Shown here one piece after another: positions 1 to 9,645 of a DNA stretch of 64,000 nucleotides. The DNA is from Bacteroidales bacterium (GTDB lineage Bacteria; Bacteroidota; Bacteroidia; Bacteroidales; UBA10428), in assembly GCA_016929525.1 (NCBI GenBank), contig JAFGIP010000064.1:1-64000 (forward strand). The letters are read 5' to 3'. The notes under the pieces are model-generated. The model made no database searches, had not been told where the DNA came from, and was given only the letters and a program-made list of their open reading frames with translations. Within the stretch, counting starts at the first letter, position 1. The number at the start of each line of letters is the position of its first letter. A program made the translations under genes and the position numbers.

Positions 1-65
1 GATGTGTAGTTTTTTCTTTTTTTCATAACAACAAGTTTATTAAAAAATCAAATGATACTTGTTGT

Positions 66-1001
66 CTAAATTTTGGGGCTAATTATAAACCTTGTATCAA
101 AGCACAATTTTCTTATATACCAGTCGAAAAGCTTTGCAAAGAGCTTTGCTTTAGTTATAATCCTGGTGAATTTCATCCAGCCTGCATTGGGATAATCCTG
201 TGTGATATCTAAATGTGGGTACTGACTTTTAAAAAAATCCAGGTTAATTAAACGTACGTATTCAACACCAAAACGTGTTAAAAGGTTGTTTTTTACTTTT
301 CTTTTTCTGATAAGATTCAGCCGATATTTATAAACATTATTTACCATATCATCGATTAAACGGTTGGTTGACTGGTTTGGTGATATCCTGTAATATGCCA
401 TTTTCTGGTTTACAAAAAGCATGGTTGAATTCTCTGTAAGTCTTCTCCAGAAATCAAGGTCGGCAATAGGGTGTAAAGGAACATCGAATCCGTTTATATC
501 TAAACCAAGCTGTGTTCTGAATAAAACGCCGGGGAAAGGTGTTAACTGTCGGAAATAAAAGAATGTGGGTTTAACATGTACTATATCATCGGTGAGTTTG
601 ACTTTTTCGTTTGCGCCGGCCCATTCTTCAACGCTGACGTGGTTTTCTACCGCAAAACCTCCAATTTTATCACCATATTCTTTAATAATTTTCTCTGCAA
701 GTTCTACATATTGTATATGCAAATAATCATCATCGTGAAGGATAGTCATCCATGGGGTTTTTACATTTCGAATACAGTTGTTGAAGTTTTCATCCTGGTT
801 TACTGTTTCGCTTGTTTTTATATATTCAATTAAAGGATTGTTATATTCTTCAATGATCTTTTTGAATTCGTCATGTGGTGAATTGTTATCCACAACTAAA
901 ATTTTACACTTAACTGTTTGGTTCACTGCACTGTCTAATGCAGTCCTGAAGTAATCTGTTCGTTTGTATACCGGAAATGCAATTGTGATCTGTTCTTTCA
1001 T
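66..1001 (-). CDS. Family 2 glycosyltransferase
   Basis: A GT-A fold glycosyltransferase that should transfer a sugar from a nucleotide donor to a lipid-linked or growing polysaccharide on the cytoplasmic face. The N-terminus has the usual beta strand and nucleotide-binding stretch (VVDNNS, residues 36-41) and an acidic HDDDY motif (89-93) in the DxD position. I start at the ATG at 1001 (MKEQITIAFPVYKR) because family members begin right before this strand; an upstream in-frame ATG at 1043 would add 14 unusual residues. It is transcribed away from the neighbouring glycosyltransferase at 1240, with 238 bp of divergent spacer. Donor and acceptor cannot be told from sequence. Confidence 0.88.
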   Translation of the reverse strand: MKEQITIAFPVYKRTDYFRTALDSAVNQTVKCKILVVDNNSPHDEFKKIIEEYNNPLIEYIKTSETVNQDENFNNCIRNVKTPWMTILHDDDYLHIQYVELAEKIIKEYGDKIGGFAVENHVSVEEWAGANEKVKLTDDIVHVKPTFFYFRQLTPFPGVLFRTQLGLDINGFDVPLHPIADLDFWRRLTENSTMLFVNQKMAYYRISPNQSTNRLIDDMVNNVYKYRLNLIRKRKVKNNLLTRFGVEYVRLINLDFFKSQYPHLDITQDYPNAGWMKFTRIITKAKLFAKLFDWYIRKLCFDTRFIISPKI

Positions 1002-1239
1002 ATTATATTTTTTTACAAAGATAGGCATTGTTGTAAACTGCATTTAACTTATTGTTAACTGTTATAATTATTTTGATGAAGGATTAAAATATTTCCGTAA
1101 CTAAATCATTACAGTAACGTATTTAATTGACATTGCTGTTCTGGAGCTTAATATCAGATTTTGGCGTGTTGGTCAATATTATTTTTATTGGCTCACCTGT
1201 TAGAAAAAATTGAAATAGTTTTGGCCAAAATTTCGGTGT

Positions 1240-2385
1240 ATGAAAATATTGTTTATAACAGAATTATATCCCAAAGCAAACAAGGGTGGGGAATATATTC
1301 GTAATTACGGATTATATAAACTACTTGAGAATTCAAAGCATGAAGTTATCTCAATCCTTGGAAATAAAGTTCTTACAGAAATGCCTGAAATTATTGATAA
1401 AGAAAAAACTGAACTGTTTGATTTTTCATGTCATTATAAATATGAGTCTTTGTTAAAAGACGTATTTCTGAAATTTAAGAAGCAACCTGATTTAATATCT
1501 TTGTTAGACAAAATCTGCGGTACATTTAAGCCTGATGTTGTATTCTGGGATTACTATTATTACGGACAGTATATTTCATATTTTAAAAAGAAAGGAATTC
1601 CGGTTGTCTATGGCACGCATAATGTTCAGTCGCGTTTAACTTTGCAGGAACCTGCAAAAAAGTTACGGGAAAAATTAGCCAGATTAATTATTTTTTTATT
1701 TATGAGATTGCATGAGTTATTTTACTTTAAAAAAGCTGATGCCATCATTGCAGTTTCAACTCATGATTATAATTTTTATAGTAAAAGATTTCCTTCGGTA
1801 AAATCATATGTTATTCCAAATTTCTTAATTGAAGATGATTATAGCATTCCCGATGTTATAAAGGAAGGTTATATCATCATGACCGGTAATTTTGGTGCAT
1901 ATCAGAACAAGCAAGGATTAAAATGGTTTCTTGACAATGTGTGGCATGAAGATCTTTTATTAAAAACGAAATTAGTTGTTGCTGGTAGGTCTTCGGATGT
2001 GGTATTCAGGGAACTTTCCATGAATAATAGTTATAAGAATGTTGAAGCTGTTGGCGGGATTGAGGATATGAAACCATATATAGCAAAGGCAAAGCTTTCT
2101 ATTGTACCCCTGTTACACGGTAGTGGCACACGCCTTAAATGTATCGAATCGATGGCTCTTAAAACGCAGCTGATTAGCACATCACAGGGTGCGGAGGGTA
2201 TTGAACATAACGGAAGTATTTTAATTGCAAATAATCCGGAATCATTTAAAAAGATGATAATGGATGTTTTGGAAAATAAACTTGATAAAACACAGGAAGC
2301 ATATAATATTTTCATTTCAAAATATTCTTTGACATCAAGTACTAAAATGCTTAATCAGATTATTGATAATCTTTTTGTATCTTAA
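1240..2385 (+). CDS. Family 4-like glycosyltransferase (GT-B)
   Basis: A retaining GT-B glycosyltransferase of the GT4/GT1 type, 381 residues. The N-domain contains GTHNVQSR (125-132), typical of this group, and the C-domain has the donor-binding segment LLHGSGTRLKCIESMA (291-306), in which the glutamate of the E-x7-E-like motif contacts the nucleotide sugar. It is cytosolic or peripheral to the membrane. It is the first of three same-strand genes (followed by a flippase and a GT2 enzyme) and probably contributes a sugar to a repeat unit. The specific sugar is unknown. Confidence 0.88.
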   Translation: MKILFITELYPKANKGGEYIRNYGLYKLLENSKHEVISILGNKVLTEMPEIIDKEKTELFDFSCHYKYESLLKDVFLKFKKQPDLISLLDKICGTFKPDVVFWDYYYYGQYISYFKKKGIPVVYGTHNVQSRLTLQEPAKKLREKLARLIIFLFMRLHELFYFKKADAIIAVSTHDYNFYSKRFPSVKSYVIPNFLIEDDYSIPDVIKEGYIIMTGNFGAYQNKQGLKWFLDNVWHEDLLLKTKLVVAGRSSDVVFRELSMNNSYKNVEAVGGIEDMKPYIAKAKLSIVPLLHGSGTRLKCIESMALKTQLISTSQGAEGIEHNGSILIANNPESFKKMIMDVLENKLDKTQEAYNIFISKYSLTSSTKMLNQIIDNLFVS

Positions 2386-2446
2386 TATTATAATCACTGT
2401 TTTATATACATTTTAAAAGAGTTATCTCAAATATATTTTCATTAGC

Positions 2447-3892
2447 ATGCTGAAAAAAATACTCAACAGCCCAATTTTAATGACATGGGCCCGCGATTTT
2501 GTGAGGATTGGTTCCCCTTTATTTGTTGTACCTCTTGTTTTGGTATTTTACTCAGATGAAGAACAAATTTTCTATTTCTGGATACCAATGTTAATTTCAA
2601 TGGCAGTCCTCACTGATGCAGGTATAAGTTCAGTTTTAATGAGAGCAACTTCATACTTTCATGCAGGCGCAGAGCAAATCCCAAAAGGAAGAAAGGAATT
2701 CGATGAAGCATTAGCCTTTGAGAATAAAGAACCGAATAAAGAAGGAATTATCGAACTCTTTCAGACTTCGCGATGGATATATCTTTTAGTATCTGCTTTA
2801 ACTGTTATACTAATGCTCACCGGGGGAGTGTTCGCGTTTAAGAATTTTATTACAAAGGCTGAAGATACCCTAAACCTTTGGATGGCTTTTGGTAGTATGG
2901 TTGTTTACCTCGCAATTTTCATGATTAATATGCGGTGGAATTCTTTTATACGCGGACTCGATTTCGTAGCTGAAGTAGCAAGATTTACCACAATTGTTAC
3001 GGCTGTTCGTATAATATTTTGGATTGCACTCCTTTCCTTAAAATTTAAGCCGCTTGCACTTACTTTAGTATTGTTGGGTGAAGTGATTACTTTACATTTT
3101 TATTATCGTACTTTTTTATTGAAATGGTTTAAAAAGAATAACATTCACATATTAAAGGCAGGAAGATTTAATAAGCAGTTATTTATGACAATCTGGCCAG
3201 CAGCCTGGCGCATGGGAGGTATTCAGCTGGGTAATTATCTGGTTGAACGTGGAAATAATATCCTTATACTACAGATTCAGGATATAGCCATGATGGCTAA
3301 TTTCACGTTTACAACGTGGATACTAAAGACCATATCTACATTTTCTCTGACTCCGGTATATGCCAGATTACCGGTGTTATTCAAATTCGCAGCTGAAAAA
3401 AAATTCAATTCACTTAGGAAAGCTGCTGGATCATATATGTTCGTCGGTCTATCGATGATCACATTAACATACCTGGTTCTGGGATTATTCGGAAATCCGT
3501 TACTTGAATCCCTGAATGTTGACCGACGACTGATATATCCACTGGCGATCTTTGCAGTAATGGCCCTTACTGAAATTCTTGATATTCATTCAAGTTTCCA
3601 TGCCGGTGTTTACACTTCTACCAATCATATTCCTTTTTTCTGGCCAACAATTATTTCAGGTGCTATAATATTCTTCGCAGGTTTATACTATTCATTACCC
3701 GAGTATGGTTTGATAGGAATAATTTTAACCCGGTTCTTTGTCCAGCTCTCCTTCAATAACTGGTTTGCCATGTACCTGAATCTTCGATTCCTGAAATGGC
3801 CTTTGCATAAGTTTATTATTGATGTTCCTAAATATGGATTTCGGTATTTGTATGATAAAGCTTTTGAATTTCTGCCTAATAAAAACAAATAG
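2447..3892 (+). CDS. Wzx-like polysaccharide flippase (MOP superfamily)
   Basis: A polytopic inner-membrane protein of 481 residues with about 12 hydrophobic segments spread over its whole length, as in Wzx/PST lipid-linked oligosaccharide flippases of the MOP superfamily. The N-terminus (DFVRIGSPLFVVPLVL) and the segment 'LTDAGISSVLMRATSYF' resemble the first two helices of such flippases. A charged insert near residues 70-100 faces the cytoplasm in many members. It sits between two glycosyltransferases, only 8 bp before the next one, which fits export of a lipid-linked repeat unit. Identity rests on topology and context; there is no catalytic motif to check. Confidence 0.75.
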   Translation: MLKKILNSPILMTWARDFVRIGSPLFVVPLVLVFYSDEEQIFYFWIPMLISMAVLTDAGISSVLMRATSYFHAGAEQIPKGRKEFDEALAFENKEPNKEGIIELFQTSRWIYLLVSALTVILMLTGGVFAFKNFITKAEDTLNLWMAFGSMVVYLAIFMINMRWNSFIRGLDFVAEVARFTTIVTAVRIIFWIALLSLKFKPLALTLVLLGEVITLHFYYRTFLLKWFKKNNIHILKAGRFNKQLFMTIWPAAWRMGGIQLGNYLVERGNNILILQIQDIAMMANFTFTTWILKTISTFSLTPVYARLPVLFKFAAEKKFNSLRKAAGSYMFVGLSMITLTYLVLGLFGNPLLESLNVDRRLIYPLAIFAVMALTEILDIHSSFHAGVYTSTNHIPFFWPTIISGAIIFFAGLYYSLPEYGLIGIILTRFFVQLSFNNWFAMYLNLRFLKWPLHKFIIDVPKYGFRYLYDKAFEFLPNKNK

Positions 3893-3900
3893 CGACGACA

Positions 3901-4812
3901 ATGAACAAAGTAGGTATTCTAATACCGGTATTTAATAAATTGGAATACACTAAGAAATGTCTTAAAAATCTTAGTGATATTTTTAGTACTGATAAAAGCA
4001 TTGACAGTTTATATGAAATTATTATCATCGATGATGCTTCCACAGATGGCACCTATGAATGGATTTCCAAAAATTGTAAGGATGTACACATATTACAGGG
4101 TGATGGAAATCTTTGGTGGAGCGGGGGTATAAATATGGGTGCAAAATACGCCGTTAAAGAACTGGAATGCACGCATGTATTATTATGGAACAATGATATT
4201 GAGGTGAAGCAGGAATATTTTAAGAATTTAACTGGTTTATTAGGGGAATATGACCAGAATGTAATTATCGGATCTAAGATATACGGTAACCTGGAAAAGA
4301 ACCTGGTATGGTCAATGGGTGGAATATTTAATTCCAGAACCGGCGAATCATATATGATTGGATATTTGAAAGAAGACAGTGAGGAACTTCAAAGTCCGGT
4401 TAATGCTGACTGGCTGACAGGTATGGGTACACTTGTCCCGTCAAAAGTGATTAGAAGGATTGGTTATTGGGATGCAAAAAGATATCCCCAGTATATTGGC
4501 GACATGGAATATACCTATCGCGCCAGGATCAATGGTTTTAAAAACATTGCTGTTCCAAATCTGAAAATTTGGAATGATACAAAGAATACAGGACTACTGC
4601 ATGAGGGACACCTAAAGAATTTATTTAAGATGTTAACAGATAAGCGTTCTTTATATAATTTCAGGGTGAATTTCAGTTTTTACAGGCAATACGCTACCAG
4701 TCCATTAGCATATAAGTTTCTGTTAAAGGATTACTTTAAATTTTTTGCCGGGTTTTTTAAATGGAAGTTACTGGGGTTATTTGGCATGAAAAAAAAAGCA
4801 TACTTTAATTAA
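3901..4812 (+). CDS. Family 2 glycosyltransferase, rhamnosyltransferase-like
   Basis: A 303-residue GT2 enzyme. The N-terminal strand (VGILIPVFNKLEYTKKCL), IIDDAS, the GNLWWSGGINMG block and a WNNDIEV motif are typical of the RfbF/WbbL-like group that includes dTDP-rhamnosyltransferases. The DWLTGMGTLVPSKVIRRIGYWD segment is the acceptor-side motif of the same group. The start ATG follows the flippase stop by 8 bp, so the two are probably co-transcribed. A rhamnosyl donor is only an inference from family resemblance; no dTDP-rhamnose genes are in the window. Confidence 0.85.
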   Translation: MNKVGILIPVFNKLEYTKKCLKNLSDIFSTDKSIDSLYEIIIIDDASTDGTYEWISKNCKDVHILQGDGNLWWSGGINMGAKYAVKELECTHVLLWNNDIEVKQEYFKNLTGLLGEYDQNVIIGSKIYGNLEKNLVWSMGGIFNSRTGESYMIGYLKEDSEELQSPVNADWLTGMGTLVPSKVIRRIGYWDAKRYPQYIGDMEYTYRARINGFKNIAVPNLKIWNDTKNTGLLHEGHLKNLFKMLTDKRSLYNFRVNFSFYRQYATSPLAYKFLLKDYFKFFAGFFKWKLLGLFGMKKKAYFN

Positions 4813-5195
4813 TGCATATTGCATTGAAAATTTTCACTTTCCTTTTAATCTTAAAATTTTAGTACTGATTATATCGAAAGGTTAAGAACTGTTAAGAGTA
4901 TGATCATTATAATAGTTCTTATAGTAAGATTAACTCCTGTATATATATCAGAAAATAGTATTAATAAGTTCAAATGCATGTCAACTAACATTTTTAACTT
5001 TTTAAGAATCCGCAATTCCAATCATATTCAGCAATTTGTAATTTATTTATAATTTAAAAGCTTTAGAATTACATAATAAATATAATTATACTATAGAGGA
5101 ATTCTTACTGACTAACTGATAAAAATACGTGTATATTAATAAGGATAACAGTATTTGATTTTCTGCTGTTTCAACATCTATGATTTAAGGAATAA
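4813..5195. other. Gene-free AT-rich spacer
   Basis: About 380 bp between two convergent genes. I find no open frame with coding character on either strand, no clear terminator hairpin and no repeat. It is very AT-rich with scattered short T and A runs. Confidence 0.6.
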
Positions 5196-6248
5196 CTATT
5201 GTTCATGCATGTATTCTGGATGATTGTTAAACTTCTTATAGGCAATTAGTAACGAATCGGTATACTCTTCTGCTCTGGAGGCTCTCAGGTGGAAAAGATC
5301 CGGAAAGTCTTCATCGACCGAAGAAAAAGAGGCCCTAATTAGTGGAATATAATTCATCTCGATCCATTGGCTGAAAACTTTAATATTATTTTTTGCAATA
5401 TCTGTTACATATATTTCCCTTATTACTGAAGAAACAGGGGTGTCGAATAAACAAATTTGACCACCAGCTTCGGTTACCAGGCGATTAATTTTATATAACA
5501 TACTGCTTTTCATGTCTTCCAATTGCAGTGGGGTTTGTTCATTAATTTTTACAGGAACAATATTCCGTGCCACTTTTCTTGCAATTTTAACTGAAATAGG
5601 ATCAAGTTTTACTCCCCCTTTAGCAAGCATATCTGCATTATTGTTTCCTCTGTTATTTTTTGTCAAAAAAATATTCTCATACTTCTCAAACTGATAGTTT
5701 ATCCAAACATCTGCAACTTCTCTGATAAAAAAGCAATCTCTCCAGGAGGCAAAATAATATAGTAATATGACATTTAGTTTCATATTGAAACTCTCATTGG
5801 CAGTTCTTAAAAATTCGTATAAAACCTTTTTATTAATATAGGGGATCAGTAAATGAGGGTTATTATCTTCCACCCAATCTTTCCCGTTTTCTGTATTACA
5901 GATTCCCATAGGAGCTTCAATAAAGACTGTACAGTTTTTTAGAGCATCCGGATTTCTTTTTAACAAGTGTTCCAAAGCCCTGTACTGCATTTGCATTGTT
6001 CCATATCCTCTTCCGGCATTGATCGCAATTTTGTCTGGAGTTTTAGTAAATACTTCAGTAACTATGGATACAGCAGTCCGTGAAGATCCAATGAAAATGT
6101 AGCTGATTGTATCAGAATTCTCTACATCACTGTAAATGTTCAATCGGGAGAAGTAATTATCATCCACAAAAATTCTGCAACTGATCTCAAGAATCACAAG
6201 TGTGAGAACAAAATAGAGCAAAAATCTAATAAGAAACTTCTGAAGCAT
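5196..6248 (-). CDS. Membrane-anchored SGNH-type protein partnering an MBOAT O-acyltransferase
   Basis: A 350-residue protein with one N-terminal membrane anchor (LLYFVLTLVILEI) and a probable periplasmic domain. It has the nucleophile-type motif GSSR (54-57, Ser after a beta strand 'YIFIG') and a C-terminal D-x-x-H (Asp317, His320), the layout of DltD/AlgJ-like SGNH proteins that work with MBOAT acyltransferases. I choose the ATG at 6248, just after the MBOAT stop codon, rather than the ATG at 6278 that would overlap it. Immediate coupling to the MBOAT gene supports a role in O-acetylating or acylating a polysaccharide. Overall similarity to a named family is weak, so substrate is open. Confidence 0.65.
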   Translation of the reverse strand: MLQKFLIRFLLYFVLTLVILEISCRIFVDDNYFSRLNIYSDVENSDTISYIFIGSSRTAVSIVTEVFTKTPDKIAINAGRGYGTMQMQYRALEHLLKRNPDALKNCTVFIEAPMGICNTENGKDWVEDNNPHLLIPYINKKVLYEFLRTANESFNMKLNVILLYYFASWRDCFFIREVADVWINYQFEKYENIFLTKNNRGNNNADMLAKGGVKLDPISVKIARKVARNIVPVKINEQTPLQLEDMKSSMLYKINRLVTEAGGQICLFDTPVSSVIREIYVTDIAKNNIKVFSQWIEMNYIPLIRASFSSVDEDFPDLFHLRASRAEEYTDSLLIAYKKFNNHPEYMHEQ

Positions 6249-6252
6249 AGCA

Positions 6253-7683
6253 TTAGAATTGAAAATAAATAAAATCACTACTTATACTGACACCGAAGAA
6301 GAAAATAATCAATAACACGGTAAAATAACTGATCCATCTAAAATAGATCGGTTTGGAATGGATTTCCAGCGCATATTGTTTATCTCTTTGTATCCATTCA
6401 ATTATCAGTAAACCGACAACAAATGGGAAGTATTTAAAATAGATCAGGGAGAAACTCATGCTCTTAAAAAAGAACATGTTATGAATAAAACCAAAGGCAT
6501 CTGTTAATGTATTTGATCGAAAGAATATCCATGCGAAACATGTAAGAATGAAAGTGAATAAGATATTATAAAATTCTCTGATGGATGGTATTAATTTGCC
6601 TTCAGCTGGTGTGTCGAGATATTTTCTGTTGCTCTTTGTAAGGATCAGAGGAAGGAAGTACAGTGCATTTAAAGCACCCCAAACTACGAACGTCCAGTTG
6701 GCCCCGTGCCATAATCCACTCACTACAAACACAATCATTACATTTCTGATTTTTAGCCAGTTATTTACACGGCTTCCTCCCAACGGAAAGTACAAATAGT
6801 CTCTGAACCAGGTGGATAATGAAATATGCCACCTTCGCCAGAATTCTGCGATATCCCTCGAAAAATAAGGGTAGGCAAAGTTGCGCATAAGACTAAATCC
6901 AAAAAGCCGGGCAGTCCCGATGGCAATATCGGAATAAGCCGAGAAGTCACAGTATATTTGAAATGCAAAGAATATTGCACCCAAAAATAACACAGGACCC
7001 TGTATATCCTGGTAATTTCCGAAAACATAATTAGCTGTTTTTGCACAGTTATCGGCTATAACTATTTTTTTAAATAATCCCCATAATATTTGTCGCATGC
7101 CATCTTTGGCCGATTCAATATCAAAATTACGTTGACGGGTGAACTGGGGTAAAAGATTTGAGGCTCTTTCAATTGGCCCGGCAACCAATTGTGGGAAAAA
7201 ACTTACAAAAGCAAAAAAAGCCAAAGCATCTTTTGTTGAACTTAATTTTCCTTTATAAATGTCCAAGGTATAACTCAGCGTCTGAAAGGTATAAAAGCTT
7301 ATACCCACCGGAAGAATGATCTTCAGGCTTTCATATTGAAGTTCTACCCCAAATTCCCGGAACATGTCAATGAACGAGCTTACAAAGAAGTTATAATATT
7401 TAAATACTCCCAGTAATCCAAGATTTGCTACCAAACTCAGGGCGAGTAATAGTTTCCTTTTAGCTTTATTCAGGGTTTTGTCAAGCTGAATTCCCACAAA
7501 ATAGTCTACGGTGGAACTAAATATAATCAGGGAAAGAAATCTATAATCCCACCAACCATAAAATACGTAGCTGGCAATTAACAGCAGTATATTTTGCAGC
7601 GTGATTTTTTTTCTTGGTATTAACCAGTATAGGATAAATACGAGTGGGAGAAAAACTGCAAAATCTAAAGAGTTAAAGCGCAT
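6253..7683 (-). CDS. MBOAT family O-acyltransferase (AlgI/DltB-like)
   Basis: An integral-membrane O-acyltransferase of 476 residues with about 11 helices. The diagnostic features are present: YTFQTLSYT (131-139), FFPQLVAGPIER (162-173), RRWHISLS-TWFRDYLYFPLGG (283-303) and WHGANW (325-330), whose His326 is the presumed catalytic residue. By analogy with AlgI and DltB it moves an acyl group from a cytosolic donor across the membrane to an acceptor sugar or to its SGNH partner, here the next gene. It shares long identical motifs with the second MBOAT at 17457-18902, so the two are paralogues. Confidence 0.92.
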   Translation of the reverse strand: MRFNSLDFAVFLPLVFILYWLIPRKKITLQNILLLIASYVFYGWWDYRFLSLIIFSSTVDYFVGIQLDKTLNKAKRKLLLALSLVANLGLLGVFKYYNFFVSSFIDMFREFGVELQYESLKIILPVGISFYTFQTLSYTLDIYKGKLSSTKDALAFFAFVSFFPQLVAGPIERASNLLPQFTRQRNFDIESAKDGMRQILWGLFKKIVIADNCAKTANYVFGNYQDIQGPVLFLGAIFFAFQIYCDFSAYSDIAIGTARLFGFSLMRNFAYPYFSRDIAEFWRRWHISLSTWFRDYLYFPLGGSRVNNWLKIRNVMIVFVVSGLWHGANWTFVVWGALNALYFLPLILTKSNRKYLDTPAEGKLIPSIREFYNILFTFILTCFAWIFFRSNTLTDAFGFIHNMFFFKSMSFSLIYFKYFPFVVGLLIIEWIQRDKQYALEIHSKPIYFRWISYFTVLLIIFFFGVSISSDFIYFQF

Positions 7684-7821
7684 AAATTCATTATTAATTT
7701 ATTATAATCCATCAATAGATCCTGACCTGATTTATTATAGTAAATACCCAATTAATGTTTATTTAAAGAAATAATTCTGATATTTATAATTGGTTATTTA
7801 TCGCTGAATTAGAGATCAATC

Positions 7822-8134
7822 TTACTTCTTCTTTGAAATTAACAAATCAATATATTTATTACTTTCCGTGATGGTAATTTCTATGTTACTTCTCTTAAAA
7901 TGTCTGTATAATGTCCACTAAATTCTTCAATTATAAAACCTCTCGTTCGTGAAATTGAATTATTAATATTTTGCATTCACTTAATACGTTATAAAAGGCT
8001 TTAAAGTTAGGGAAATAGCTAAAAGTATCAAGGATAATTTTTTTAATGAAACCTGTTTTTTGACTAATGAATATTACTAAAAGATAAAACACGGGGAAAA
8101 TTCTTTTTATGATGAATAACAGAAGAAGCTTCAT
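7822..8134 (-). pseudogene. Possible decayed gene (frameshifted remnant)
   Basis: The 517-bp gap 7684-8200 holds no intact gene, but one strand looks like broken coding sequence. An open frame starts at an ATG at 8134 and runs 67 codons to 7931. Just before its stop the sense continues in another frame (TRGFIIEEFSGHY..., to about 7870), and then in the third frame (IEITITESNKYIDLL..., ending at a TAA at 7822-7824). Two successive frame changes in the same direction would restore one continuous C-terminus. The 'CKILIIQFHER' stretch is loosely reminiscent of the C-terminal part of FkbM-type methyltransferases, but I cannot confirm that. It lies between two polysaccharide genes in the same orientation. 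It could also be chance. Confidence 0.3.
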
Positions 8135-8200
8135 ACCAGGAAAACAATTTTCTTACTTTACAATAGTTAGCTTAAAAAAATGTCATGATGAAACAGGAGC

Positions 8201-9409
8201 TTATTTAAACGCAGTAGTTTTTGAATAATGCCTGCTAATATCTGCAAAGTACATCATAAAACACAGTAATCCAATTGTTGCTGCATGCAAACCGGCACCT
8301 ACAAGCATGGTGAAAAAAATACTCAGTACATTATAAATAATAAACTTAAATTCTTCGGGTAACTTGGTTATAAGCATTTTATATAACAATACAAACTGGG
8401 CAATGACAAATATAATTCCGAATTTGAAAAACTCACCGATAATGCCGATGTCTGACTGGTAGTATCCATACTCTTCCTGTAAAATCATAACCTGACGGCC
8501 ATAATCGCTGTTTATACCCGGAGCCCCGTTCCCTACCAGCATCCATAGTGGATTCGAATTGAAATTAAACAGGTAATAATAAGCAGCTTTATAACGGATA
8601 TTTTCTGTAGCACCTTCTGCAAATTGTTGCTGACTGGTCATAAGTATTTCATTGAATATCCCTTCAAAAGCAAAATAAAAGGGAATAATGCAGGATGCTA
8701 TTAAAATATACATGAAAACCTTAGACTTTACTGTTTTGCTGAAGAGAATATTCAATAAGGTAAGCAACATAATGACACTCAGGAGTTGTCTGGTACCTAG
8801 CAGAAAAACGATGACTATAATGGGAATGAGTGCCAGAATGTATTTAATTTGTTTCTTTTGGAAAAAACGACCCAGAAGAATAAAATATGATGTGAACATA
8901 TATTGAATTCCGGGGATGAATATTCTTATGGTGCCCCTTTCAGCTGATACTCTTGAAGATACAATTATACGGGGGTATAGGAAGTATTGTATCAAATACA
9001 ATAGAACATAAATATAACCTAACACCAAAAACATCTGGAGCATTTTTTTGGGATCTGGTTTCAGATAATGCAGCAGAAAGTAGAAGAGAAAGAAATAAAA
9101 ATCGTATTGAGCAAAAAGAGTTTTGGAGATACCCTGATTATGAAATATTTCAGCAGCAAATGTCGAAAGAATGAGACTAAAAAATATCAAAGTGATTTCC
9201 CATTTGTAACCCATCGAAATTCTTTTGCTGTGGTCGTAAACAAAATGCACGGCGAGAAAGACCAGTACAATTATTTCACCGAGTAATACGGCGAATTTTG
9301 TAGCTCCATAAGGAATAAATAAAGTATATAATTTTATGGACAACAGTATGATAACAAAAATCAGAAGATCGGTGAAATTGTAATTTTGGTGTGTGTATTT
9401 AGTAACCAT
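8201..9409 (-). CDS. O-antigen ligase / Wzy-like polymerase
   Basis: A 402-residue protein with roughly 11-12 hydrophobic helices and a long hydrophilic loop (about residues 260-310, containing FNSNPLWMLVGNGAPG), the layout of the WaaL/Wzy O-antigen ligase-polymerase group. The 'VGNGAPG' stretch resembles the glycine-rich motif before the conserved periplasmic loop residues in Wzy-type proteins. Together with the flippase at 2447 it would complete a Wzy-dependent pathway. Ligase and polymerase cannot be told apart from sequence. Start ATG at 9409 is the first in frame and gives a plausible short cytoplasmic N-terminus. Confidence 0.75.
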   Translation of the reverse strand: MVTKYTHQNYNFTDLLIFVIILLSIKLYTLFIPYGATKFAVLLGEIIVLVFLAVHFVYDHSKRISMGYKWEITLIFFSLILSTFAAEIFHNQGISKTLFAQYDFYFFLFYFLLHYLKPDPKKMLQMFLVLGYIYVLLYLIQYFLYPRIIVSSRVSAERGTIRIFIPGIQYMFTSYFILLGRFFQKKQIKYILALIPIIVIVFLLGTRQLLSVIMLLTLLNILFSKTVKSKVFMYILIASCIIPFYFAFEGIFNEILMTSQQQFAEGATENIRYKAAYYYLFNFNSNPLWMLVGNGAPGINSDYGRQVMILQEEYGYYQSDIGIIGEFFKFGIIFVIAQFVLLYKMLITKLPEEFKFIIYNVLSIFFTMLVGAGLHAATIGLLCFMMYFADISRHYSKTTAFK

Positions 9410-9531
9410 TCATGCATTGTATCTTATAAGAGGTTAAAATTATCCATTTCTTGGAATTTGAGAGTAACAATTCATAAAGTTTTATATAGGTTTGGTCATA
9501 ATATTTTTTCAACGTTCAGCGGTATGGAAGG

Positions 9532-9614
9532 TTGGGGAGGGTTGGCGCAGGAACTTATCTACCGTTACCATGGCGAACGCGTGGTAGCGCGTTCGCAACC
9601 CACTGACACCCCAA
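9532..9614. repeat. GC-rich nested palindrome
   Basis: An 83-bp island of high GC in AT-rich surroundings, built from three nested inverted repeats. The outermost is TTGGGG (9532-9537) with CCCCAA (9609-9614), then GGGTTGGCG (9539-9547) with CGCAACCC (9594-9601), and the innermost is a perfect 9-bp stem GCGAACGCG (9573-9581) / CGCGTTCGC (9588-9596) with a six-base loop. It lies right after the end of the hepT remnant. The build suggests a small mobile palindromic element or the remaining end of one. It lacks the GTTRRRY core of an integron attC site. Confidence 0.55.
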
Positions 9615-9645
9615 TTTTTTATATCGCATGTTGTAGGTAGTGGTT

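Noticed and set aside
9532-9614. GC-rich palindrome considered as an integron attC site
   Set aside because: No GTTRRRY core with a matching inverse core, and no integrase or cassette genes nearby.
9386-9640. 84-codon plus-strand open frame over the ligase start and the palindrome
   Set aside because: It overlaps the start of the ligase gene, crosses the palindrome, and has no protein-like composition.
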